From Legionella wadsworthii DSM 21896 = ATCC 33877 (lineage in GTDB: Bacteria; Pseudomonadota; Gammaproteobacteria; Legionellales; Legionellaceae), in NCBI RefSeq assembly GCF_000701265.1, contig NZ_KL370760.1, forward strand, positions 311,137 through 375,136: a DNA stretch of 64,000 nucleotides, given 5' to 3'. This document shows, one piece after another, positions 1-7,547 of this stretch. Position 1 is the stretch's first letter. Each line of letters starts with the position of its first letter. Position numbers and translations under genes: made by a program. The notes under the pieces were generated by a model. It made no database searches and was not told the DNA's origin. It was given only the letters and a program-made list of their open reading frames with translations.

Positions 1-416
1 TTTTGCGCCATGGTTTAATTGATGAACAAATGATTGAAAAAGTAATTGCGACTCCCTCTCTTCATCTTGAAAGCACCCTTAGAGTGCCAGGTAAATTAGA
101 GAGTCATTATCAACCACGAAAACCTTTATATTATTTTAATGATTTACAAGCTCTAAAAGATTTTTGTCGAAATAATCCAAAACCAATCTATGTGATCGCA
201 AGCCAAAAACCCAGGAATATCCTTGAAGATCATTATTATCCTTTGGAAAACAATCCCGAGAAAGTGGCTTTTGATTTATATTTTCAATTAAGGAAAGCAG
301 ATGCTTCTAATGCCGAACTTATAGTCATTGAACTTCCCCCCGCTACGGGTAGTTGGCTTGGGATAAGAGAGCGTATTTTAAAAGCAGGAACTCCATATTC
401 GATGGAACAAAGGTAA
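1..416 (+). CDS. Threonylcarbamoyl-AMP synthase, Sua5 type (C-terminal part, cut by window edge)
   Basis: Only the last roughly 137 residues are in the window; the frame is open through the left edge, so the TTG near base 3 is not a real start. The stretch VPGKLESHYQPRKPL matches the linker of Sua5-type proteins, where a PGM-x-x-HYAP-like motif joins the YrdC catalytic domain to the small Sua5 domain. The tail with GIRERILKAG fits the end of that domain. The family makes L-threonylcarbamoyl-AMP from threonine, bicarbonate and ATP for the t6A modification of ANN-reading tRNAs. The catalytic half lies outside the window, so activity cannot be judged. A 12-codon open stretch (421-459) follows directly and looks incidental. 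Confidence 0.75.
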   Translation, partial: LRHGLIDEQMIEKVIATPSLHLESTLRVPGKLESHYQPRKPLYYFNDLQALKDFCRNNPKPIYVIASQKPRNILEDHYYPLENNPEKVAFDLYFQLRKADASNAELIVIELPPATGSWLGIRERILKAGTPYSMEQR

Positions 417-455
417 TTCAATGGCCTATCTTCTCAGCGAACAGGAAAAAAGACG

Positions 456-484
456 TTGACAGATCCGCAAAATATGAGTAACTT
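456..484 (+). promoter_or_regulatory. Probable sigma70 promoter of tRNA-Leu
   Basis: TTGACA at 456-461, a 17-base spacer and TAACTT at 479-484 lie just before the tRNA. The bases right after the -10 box are AGCGCC. A GC-rich discriminator of this sort is typical of stable-RNA promoters under stringent control. The -35 box is perfect and the -10 box is weak. Confidence 0.55.
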
Positions 485-496
485 AGCGCCACAAAT

Positions 497-583
497 GCCG
501 AGGTGGTGGAATTGGTAGACACGCTAGCTTCAGGTGCTAGTGGAGGAAACTCCGTGGAGGTTCGAGTCCTCTTCTCGGTACCA
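497..583 (+). tRNA. tRNA-Leu (anticodon CAG)
   Basis: The 87-base sequence folds as a class II tRNA. The acceptor stem pairs 497-503 with 573-579, including terminal G-U pairs. The anticodon stem is CTAGC/GCTAG around loop TTCAGGT, giving anticodon CAG, which reads CUG. There is a long variable arm, and the T stem GGAGG/CCTCT encloses TTCGAGT. The discriminator is A and the CCA end is encoded at 581-583. The long variable arm and the A discriminator fit leucine. Confidence 0.97.
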
Positions 584-620
584 TGCATCAACTTTTCTCA
601 AATAATTTGACGTCCCCACA

Positions 621-1310
621 CTATTTTAAATATTGGTCTGCAAAGCTTTTCCCAATGCATTTACCAATGATTTGATTCCACTTATTTTGATTTTTCTTGT
701 CCAAAGAAGACGGAATTTGGCTATTCAATTTTTTTTCACATGTTGCAATAATATCTGGAATGGAGCTTAAGCATTTTTCAGAAGTCATTCCATTTTGCGT
801 GAGCTTTTTATGAAGGGACTTGTCACTTACAAGCTTTTCACAAATTAATTTTGGCGCCACTATAGTCAACGCATCCAACCAATCTTCTTTTGTCATTTCA
901 TCACCTTTTTTTGTAGCTGTTTTGTCGGTTTTAGTAGCCAATAGAGATGTACCGGTCTTAGAAACACCTGCAAGATTATTCGTAAAAAAATCAACTCCAA
1001 TACAATTTCCAATTTTAGTGCCCCAGATGGAGGCATTTTTTTTGTCTATTTTTTCCGGAAGTTTCGAATCATATTTTTTTTGGCACTTTTCAAAACTTGC
1101 AGGAATTAATGTCACACATTTGTCATAACTTATATTTGCTTTTTGCAGGAGATTATTCGTATCGGGATCGTTGACAAGATTTCGGCACATTTTTGATGGC
1201 GCCAATGCTTTAAAAGCGGTTATCCACTGATCTTTTGATATAGTTGTGGTTGCGAAGGCTGCTGTAGAAAATAATACGGCACTTATTCCGACTATATTTT
1301 TATAAGACAT
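621..1310 (-). CDS. Secreted protein with a duplicated four-cysteine module
   Basis: Not a family I recognise. Residues 1-20 form a Sec signal peptide ending AAFA. The mature part is two similar modules, about residues 25-110 and 139-225, joined by a Lys/Thr-rich linker. Each starts with an M/S-K-(E/D)-x-W-(I/L)-x-A motif and carries four cysteines: 42, 65, 76, 103 and 157, 180, 191, 218. The spacings (23, 11, 27) are identical in the two modules, which suggests two disulphides per module in the periplasm or outside the cell. It is transcribed towards the tRNA gene, and no clear terminator was seen. It is a single gene with no operon partner. Function unknown. Confidence 0.8.
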   Translation of the reverse strand: MSYKNIVGISAVLFSTAAFATTTISKDQWITAFKALAPSKMCRNLVNDPDTNNLLQKANISYDKCVTLIPASFEKCQKKYDSKLPEKIDKKNASIWGTKIGNCIGVDFFTNNLAGVSKTGTSLLATKTDKTATKKGDEMTKEDWLDALTIVAPKLICEKLVSDKSLHKKLTQNGMTSEKCLSSIPDIIATCEKKLNSQIPSSLDKKNQNKWNQIIGKCIGKSFADQYLK

Positions 1311-1526
1311 GATATCTATTCCATTAAATGATCTATTTAAAAGATAGACATAAATATTCTATTTTTCTAAATCAAATGGATATAAAATTTTCCAAAAGGT
1401 CGAGACCCCCAATCTGAATTACTGTCACTACTCTGTATAGGACATAGATTATTTTAAATAATAAAACATCCTGCATTTAATTGCATGGGATTGAGCTATG
1501 ATAGGAGCAGTTCTTAGGAGATTTTA

Positions 1527-2456
1527 ATGAAAATTATTGTTGCTGGTGGAACAGGATTTTTGGGGCAGATATTGGTGCCGGAATTATTAAAAGCTGGTCA
1601 TGAAATTTATGTGATTGGACGCCATGAAGAAAGAATCTACAAAATTTTTGCAAATACAGTCCATGCATGCACTTGGGATACACTTAATTCATTAGACACA
1701 AATGAGTTTGAGGCAATCATTAATTTGGCAGGTAAGAATATTACGGATCATCGATGGAGCTCGAAAATAAAAGAAAAACTTCTTCGAAGCCGAATTGATA
1801 CCACCAATCAATTAGTCCGATGGGGTTTAAAGGCTGTAAAAAAGCCCCACCTATATAATGCCAGTGCTGTAGGAATTTATGGCCTACAGAAGCAATTAGA
1901 AGAGGATGAGATTGTCTTTAACGAAACGACCGCGCCTATAGATTCTCCTAATACAAGCTTTGCTAATCAATTAGTGACTCAATGGGAACAAACTGCTAAA
2001 AAAGGTTTTGAGATGGGTATGCCGGTTACTTTAATGCGTTTTGGCGTCGTGCTGAAACGTGGAGAAGGCATGTTAAAAAAATTAGAATTGCCTGCTCAAT
2101 ATGGAATGGGTGCTGTAATGGGTTCTGGACAACAACCTTTGGCCTGGATTGATAGCGATGATCTGGTCAATGCAATTCAATTTCTTATCTCCCATCCAGA
2201 AATTACAGGTCCGGTAAATCTCGTAGCACCTCAATATGTATCACAGAAAACATTTACCAAAATACTGGCCCAGGTTTTAAAGAAACCTGCTTTTCTCTGG
2301 TTGCCCTCCTGGGTAATTAAACTTTTACTCGGTAAAATGGGTGAGGAGCTCTTATTATCTGGACAAACAGTAGTACCTCAGCGGTTGATTGAATACCAAT
2401 TTGATTTTCAATATCCGACCTTGTACTCCGCATTAAATAAAGAATTTGGAGGTTAA
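1527..2456 (+). CDS. TIGR01777-family (YfcH-like) epimerase
   Basis: This is a 309-aa extended short-chain dehydrogenase/reductase. The NAD(P)-binding GGTGFLG motif is at residues 7-13, and the family-typical N-ASAVGIYG segment lies mid-protein. The C-terminal region (VPQRLIEYQFDFQYP) matches the DUF1731 tail of YfcH-like nucleoside-diphosphate-sugar epimerase homologues. Their substrate is unknown; in eukaryotes the counterpart is SDR39U1. A good AGGAG ribosome site precedes the ATG. The next gene begins 8 bases after its stop, so the two are probably co-transcribed and end at the hairpin near 3.5 kb. Confidence 0.85.
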   Translation: MKIIVAGGTGFLGQILVPELLKAGHEIYVIGRHEERIYKIFANTVHACTWDTLNSLDTNEFEAIINLAGKNITDHRWSSKIKEKLLRSRIDTTNQLVRWGLKAVKKPHLYNASAVGIYGLQKQLEEDEIVFNETTAPIDSPNTSFANQLVTQWEQTAKKGFEMGMPVTLMRFGVVLKRGEGMLKKLELPAQYGMGAVMGSGQQPLAWIDSDDLVNAIQFLISHPEITGPVNLVAPQYVSQKTFTKILAQVLKKPAFLWLPSWVIKLLLGKMGEELLLSGQTVVPQRLIEYQFDFQYPTLYSALNKEFGG

Positions 2457-2464
2457 GAATTATC

Positions 2465-3436
2465 ATGAGTCTTCGATTATTATCCCTAGATGAAGTCAAA
2501 CAATGTATTACCATGAGCCAAGCCATTACAGCAATGGAAAAAGCATTCATTCAATTAGCGAATAAGCAGGCAATGCTCCCTTTAAGAACGGGTATAAGCA
2601 TTGATGAAGAAGAGGCACTTACTTTAACCATGCCTGCCTATCTGGCCCAGGATAAAGCGTTAGGATTAAAAGTGGCTTCCATTTTCCCTAAAAACAGTGC
2701 ATTGAATAAGCCGACCATTACTGGTTTTATCATGTTACTTGATGCCAGCACGGGTGAACCCAAAGCCCTCATGGACGCAGGATATCTCACTGCATTGAGA
2801 ACCGGAGCAGTTTCAGGATTAGCAACCCAATATTTTTCTATGGACAACTCCACTCATGTGGCCATCATCGGTTCCGGTGTGCAAGCAGAAACTCAACTTG
2901 AAGCCGTTGCCAATGTAAGAGAAATTAAAGAGGTCTCAGTATGGTCAAGAAACATCAAAAATGCAGAACAATTCGCGGAAAAATATGCGCACCAATATAC
3001 AATCAAGGTTCATGAGCGCGTTGCTTTAGCGGTTAAAAATGCAGACATCATTTGCACGGCGACCGGCAGTGTGGAACCTTTAATACACCTGAGCGACCTA
3101 AAACCCCATGTGCATGTTAATGCAATTGGATCGCACACGCCTAAAATGAAGGAAATTAGCAGTGAGGTTCTTAAAAATGCTGTAGTTATTGTAGATCAAT
3201 TGGATGCAGTGATGGCTGAATCTGGAGAGATAATCAGCGCGGTCCAGGAAAATAAAATCGAACAAGAAGACATCATTGAAATTGGCCATTGGTTAATCAA
3301 CAAACAACCAGAGTACAAAAAGGAAACGACCGTATTTAAGTCAGTAGGTCTTTCCATTCAGGATTTAAGCGTTGCTTCCGTTGTTTACCAGAATGCTTTA
3401 AATAAAAAATTAGGAACCCTATTCTCACTCAATTAA
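2465..3436 (+). CDS. Ornithine cyclodeaminase / mu-crystallin family protein
   Basis: This 323-aa protein has the features of the OCD/mu-crystallin family: an N-terminal substrate segment with LPLRTGI, the TGEPKALMDAGYLTALRTGAVSGLA block, and a Rossmann nucleotide-binding motif GSGVQAE starting at residue 136. Family members include ornithine cyclodeaminase, alanine dehydrogenase, ketimine reductase and tauropine-type enzymes. Sequence alone does not settle the substrate, and there is no neighbouring amino-acid cluster to guide it. It follows the epimerase gene by 8 bases, with GGAGG about 12 bases before the ATG. A strong terminator lies 60 bases downstream. Confidence 0.85.
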   Translation: MSLRLLSLDEVKQCITMSQAITAMEKAFIQLANKQAMLPLRTGISIDEEEALTLTMPAYLAQDKALGLKVASIFPKNSALNKPTITGFIMLLDASTGEPKALMDAGYLTALRTGAVSGLATQYFSMDNSTHVAIIGSGVQAETQLEAVANVREIKEVSVWSRNIKNAEQFAEKYAHQYTIKVHERVALAVKNADIICTATGSVEPLIHLSDLKPHVHVNAIGSHTPKMKEISSEVLKNAVVIVDQLDAVMAESGEIISAVQENKIEQEDIIEIGHWLINKQPEYKKETTVFKSVGLSIQDLSVASVVYQNALNKKLGTLFSLN

Positions 3437-3496
3437 AAGCAATAAAGCAATAATGAAGCGCAGCATAACCAGGAATGGGTGATATCCTAAGTTTAA

Positions 3497-3534
3497 CCTT
3501 GATGAAGTTGCGCTTCGTCAAGGCGACTTTTTTT
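3497..3534 (+). terminator. Rho-independent terminator
   Basis: CCTTGATGAAG and CTTCGTCAAGG form an 11-bp stem with one G-T pair around the loop TTGCG. It is followed by CGAC and a run of seven T. It closes the epimerase/cyclodeaminase unit and abuts the convergent psd stop codon. Confidence 0.85.
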
Positions 3535-3535
3535 A

Positions 3536-4390
3536 TCATTGCCCCAAACTCCCTATTGCTTCCCCAACCCGTATTTTACTCCCAGTTTTTAAATCGGAAT
3601 TCCAGTGAACGGGGGCATCATTTGCAAACAACAAAACCACAGTAGATCCCAATTTGAAATAGCCCATTTCATCTCCTTGGGCCATGACTTCTTGCTGTTT
3701 TTCTTGATTGTATTCAAAATCAATTCGGTTTTTACTGCGCTTAATATCCCCGTGCCAACTGGTACCAATGGCGCCAACTATGGTGGCGCCCACCATAACC
3801 ATAGCCATGGGGCCTACCTTAGTAGAAAAAAAGATAACGAGACGTTCATTGCGCGCAAACAGACGGGGTACCACGCGGACTGTAGAAGGTTGGACTGAAA
3901 ATAAAGCGCCTGGAATATAAGTCATTGAAGAAATGGAGGCATCCATGGGCATATGCACCCGATGATAGTCCTTGGGCGATAAATACAAAGTTGCAAAGTG
4001 GCCATGGATGAATTGAGCGGCTACTTCATTATTGCAGGCTAGAAGATCGCTTAGAGAATAATTATGGCCTTTTGCCTGGATTAATTGCCCTTGCTCTATG
4101 GATCCTATTTCACTCACACTGCCATCAACTGGGGAGATGATATCTGCTTGAGCTATAGGCCTGCTTCCCGGTTTAAGATGGCGAATAAAAAAATCATTAA
4201 AGCTCGGATAGGCAGTAGGATCTTCTATCATTGCCTCACTCATATTGACTTCATACTTGTTGATAAATCGCTTAATAATATAATTTTTGACTTTAATATG
4301 TTTTACTTCGGCCAAGCATCCTGCAAGAAAGGTTAGCCCATGCTTTGGCAACAAATATTGAGGCAAAGTTTTTATTAAATCTAAAGACAT
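3536..4390 (-). CDS. psd: Phosphatidylserine decarboxylase proenzyme
   Basis: A 284-aa membrane-associated enzyme that converts phosphatidylserine to phosphatidylethanolamine. The self-cleavage motif LGST is at residues 247-250; Ser249 would become the pyruvoyl group of the small chain. The other triad residues are visible: Asp89 in SPVDG and His146 in DYHRVHMP. Length fits the bacterial PSD-B class. It is a single gene, convergent with the cyclodeaminase unit and followed upstream by the unassigned 954-aa gene. I see nothing odd in the catalytic sites. Confidence 0.96.
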   Translation of the reverse strand: MSLDLIKTLPQYLLPKHGLTFLAGCLAEVKHIKVKNYIIKRFINKYEVNMSEAMIEDPTAYPSFNDFFIRHLKPGSRPIAQADIISPVDGSVSEIGSIEQGQLIQAKGHNYSLSDLLACNNEVAAQFIHGHFATLYLSPKDYHRVHMPMDASISSMTYIPGALFSVQPSTVRVVPRLFARNERLVIFFSTKVGPMAMVMVGATIVGAIGTSWHGDIKRSKNRIDFEYNQEKQQEVMAQGDEMGYFKLGSTVVLLFANDAPVHWNSDLKTGSKIRVGEAIGSLGQ

Positions 4391-4498
4391 GTGAAGCTCT
4401 CACAGCGTTAAAAAAAGGATCATAACCCATACTTTAAGTGGTCACAAACTTGGGTAGGTGAACACTTGAAGTATAGAGCACATTTTTTACTTTATTTG

Positions 4499-7363
4499 TT
4501 AATAAGTATTCTCATAGGTAAGTTGTAACTGCCGATGTGATGCGGAAATGGTTTCGTGGTGATATTTCAAGTTATCAAGATAAAATTGTTTATGGTCTTT
4601 TATATTGAAATTATCAATCAATTGGTATTTGGGCTCTTCTAGCATTATAGAATATCGGGAGATTTCTTTTTTAATGGTTTCAATTATTTTAACAAATAAA
4701 AATTCGTTGAGGGTAGAGGTTTCGCTGCCATTCATAAAAATCATCGCCAAAGCTTTTGCATTACTGTTACCCTTTAAATAACCTTCAACTTCTGCCCTTC
4801 TAGAGGCCCCCCACAGGCTTCCCCAGGTTTTCTTTTCGTAGGCTGCTAAGGAAGATGAGATTAAGCTGCCGAATGACTTCTCCGTGAGTGTGTCTACCCA
4901 ATCATACATGGTTTTATATAATGTTGTCATACCCCCCTCACTATAAGCATGGGTAAACCGTTTGTCTTTTTTAGCAAAAAAAACAACATCTCGAGTAAAA
5001 TCGATGATGCCTTTTTCAAAACTTTTATCTCTTATGGCCAAATCAATACTTGGAATAGGATGCTTTTGCAACATTAAATGCGTCAGTCCTTGTACCAGCA
5101 AAGTATTTAACGCACCATCTTGGGTCCCTGAGCTTAATATATAAGCCAGGCGATTATCGCCGCTTTCATGCGCGCTGGTTTTTAAATAGTTTTTCACGGG
5201 ATCACTTCGTTGACGAAAGGACAGTGATGTCAAAAGAGGTGCATACTTTTTATCTATGATTTCATTGATATAACGTTCTAACTCTTCGGGTTTTAGACTT
5301 TTTGCCCATACAAATAATGAATCATAATATTGTTTCTTTACCTCCTCATGGGTAAAAGGCAATACTTCTCTTTTTACTGAAAGTAGTGCTTTTTCCATTA
5401 GCTGATCTGTGGTTGTCAAATGAACCTGGAAGTTTACCTGGTCTGCAAGCAACTTAAGCGTTGAAGCAATGCCATTAAATTCAGCGGCATAAGTGGTCGT
5501 GTTGGCTAAAGCTTGGCGTACTTTTAAATTATATGTTTGATACAACAGGGTCAGTTTATTTGAAAATTCCAAGTTGTCTTCTTCTTTAAGATCCTTGCGT
5601 TCTTTTTCATAATAAGTCTTGGTTATCGCATGAAACTCATTCACAAAAGCCGCTAAAGACAATACTGCGTCACGTAATTTACTGTCCTTATCCACCCGAA
5701 TTTTTGACTCAATAATATCAGGGGAAATAACGGGGAGATTTCCAAATAGCTCCCATGCACTGGTTAGAGTCTCATCGGTCACTTTTTTGCTGACCAATTC
5801 AGAAATTTGCATATGAGGTGGATTGGTCGCTTCTTTGAGTAATGAGTTGGTTAATCTGTAGGAGTTATAAATTAAATCCTTTATCATGGGTGCAAATGCA
5901 TCACGCCAAATTTGATGATATCGTTTTTGTATTTCATCCGTATCATACCGGGTTAATTCTTCCGTACTATAAGTTGTCTCATTTTCATCTTTTACCCACT
6001 TTTTGACATTCTGATAAAAAGAGGGTTTTTCGTATAGAGCCAAGTAGGAAGGGGGTAAAGGAATCCCGTAACCATTATCCGAGCATCCCATGTAAAAGAC
6101 GACTATCCGATATAAACTATCATAATGTTCCTGATATAAATCCATCATAAAATCAACAAATGTTTTTTTATCAGTTTCTTCGTTACATAAGTTGGGATAA
6201 AGCTCTTCATATTTTGCCTTTAAAATCGGATCAGTGTCCTTTAAGGAAGAGTAATTTAAAGGGATATCACCGAAAAGCTCGGTTAATCGGCGACGTTGCA
6301 CCTCCGGCTGAAAAGTTAACAGCGCTTTCAGGGCAGCAGCAAATTTTTGTTCTTGAGCCTGTGAGTTTTGAGCAAGTCGTGCGAATTCTACTGGATCGGC
6401 ATAGGCTTTAGGTAATAGTTGTTTCAGCGCTTGTTCTTGGACACCAGGCATGATTACAGGGATTGTCTCCTGCCCTGGGTGTTGGTAAGGCGGCCAATGA
6501 TAAGGCATGGATTCTTGAACATTAGGAAACGCTTCATAATCCCGCACCGTTAATGAAACATTCTTTTTAGGTATGCCAATAACCTTCCTTGGCTCTTTCA
6601 TGTGAATCGTGAACCAATAAAAAAACATGTCAAAATCAATATCCCCGGCTAAGCTGAGATTATGGGGATGTGAATCATCATCATCGAGCCACCATCGGCC
6701 CAATAAAAGCTCCATGATATTTTCTTGGACCAAGGTATTCACGCTCGGAGCAACCTGCTCTTTTAAAGTGCTATTTATAGGAATGCCCTGGCTTGCAAAA
6801 TGAAAAGGTTTAAAGTTTTCCAGACAAATGGACAGGGTTCCGATTAATTTGTCTTCCGTGTGCCCTCTTTTTGAAGTGATATCCAGAATCTTTCTCTTTA
6901 CGTTCTGGAGCTGTTCCATAGTTAAAGGAGATTCCGGTTTAAAATCAGGAATCTCGCTGAGGTTAATAGAATCTTTTTTTATGATCCCTTCGGGAGTCTT
7001 TACCGTGTACTTTAATGATCCTTCTTCTAAAGAACTTTCTTCTAATTTAATATAAAGGGTTTCGGTCTTTAATGCATCACTACTCTCGGGCATGGTTTCG
7101 AGATCATATTCTTGAAATACCAAACGCTCTTCTGCCGATCTTTTCCCTTGAAAGGCTCTTTTGAAAGATGAAGTAGCAACGCTAATCTTAGCTAGCAGTT
7201 CAGGATAATGATTTTTAGGTTCGAGTTTTTTCAAAAACCCTTTTAGGATTTTACCATCTTCTTCAAAGGTAACAGGAAAGGTTTGATGAGAGCTATCCGA
7301 AATAGCGGCTTTTGTTGAGTAAGTTAGTTGACTATGCCTTAGTGCTTTTTTAGGAATTCCCAT
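4499..7363 (-). CDS. Large protein with lipid-kinase-like DxHxxN motif, candidate Dot/Icm effector
   Basis: A 954-aa protein I cannot place by overall similarity. Around residues 227-245 it reads DDDDSHPHN...GDIDFD. That gives D230-x-H232-x-x-N235 followed by I242-D243-F244, the order of the catalytic loop and Mg-binding DFG-like motif in PI3/PI4 kinases and HipA-like kinases. Upstream, a Lys in GKILKGFLKKLEP could belong to the N-lobe. The rest is mainly helical and charged, with no signal peptide and no clear membrane span. It is transcribed as a single gene between psd and another large unassigned protein. The kinase idea rests on motif spacing only, and the effector idea on genus, size and context. 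Confidence 0.6.
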   Translation of the reverse strand: MGIPKKALRHSQLTYSTKAAISDSSHQTFPVTFEEDGKILKGFLKKLEPKNHYPELLAKISVATSSFKRAFQGKRSAEERLVFQEYDLETMPESSDALKTETLYIKLEESSLEEGSLKYTVKTPEGIIKKDSINLSEIPDFKPESPLTMEQLQNVKRKILDITSKRGHTEDKLIGTLSICLENFKPFHFASQGIPINSTLKEQVAPSVNTLVQENIMELLLGRWWLDDDDSHPHNLSLAGDIDFDMFFYWFTIHMKEPRKVIGIPKKNVSLTVRDYEAFPNVQESMPYHWPPYQHPGQETIPVIMPGVQEQALKQLLPKAYADPVEFARLAQNSQAQEQKFAAALKALLTFQPEVQRRRLTELFGDIPLNYSSLKDTDPILKAKYEELYPNLCNEETDKKTFVDFMMDLYQEHYDSLYRIVVFYMGCSDNGYGIPLPPSYLALYEKPSFYQNVKKWVKDENETTYSTEELTRYDTDEIQKRYHQIWRDAFAPMIKDLIYNSYRLTNSLLKEATNPPHMQISELVSKKVTDETLTSAWELFGNLPVISPDIIESKIRVDKDSKLRDAVLSLAAFVNEFHAITKTYYEKERKDLKEEDNLEFSNKLTLLYQTYNLKVRQALANTTTYAAEFNGIASTLKLLADQVNFQVHLTTTDQLMEKALLSVKREVLPFTHEEVKKQYYDSLFVWAKSLKPEELERYINEIIDKKYAPLLTSLSFRQRSDPVKNYLKTSAHESGDNRLAYILSSGTQDGALNTLLVQGLTHLMLQKHPIPSIDLAIRDKSFEKGIIDFTRDVVFFAKKDKRFTHAYSEGGMTTLYKTMYDWVDTLTEKSFGSLISSSLAAYEKKTWGSLWGASRRAEVEGYLKGNSNAKALAMIFMNGSETSTLNEFLFVKIIETIKKEISRYSIMLEEPKYQLIDNFNIKDHKQFYLDNLKYHHETISASHRQLQLTYENTY

Positions 7364-7547
7364 ATTTAATCCATTAAATCCCAGTCGTCCTCTTAGAATA
7401 GTTCATATTAGGCAGAAATATAAAATAAGTTCAAGAATAATTTTCAAACAGATAACTATGAAACTAAGCCTGGTGCGTAAAGAATGCCCAGCCCGGAGGG
7501 AGATAGTTCCGAGCTAAGGCGTGTAGCTTTTTATGGGCTACGTTGGG

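Noticed and set aside
421..459. A 12-codon frame between the Sua5 gene and tRNA-Leu
   Set aside because: It is too short and overlaps the tRNA promoter; it could be a remnant, but nothing supports expression.
820..1128. Open frame of 102 codons on the plus strand
   Set aside because: It overlaps the duplicated-Cys protein on the other strand, which has a signal peptide and conserved module spacing.
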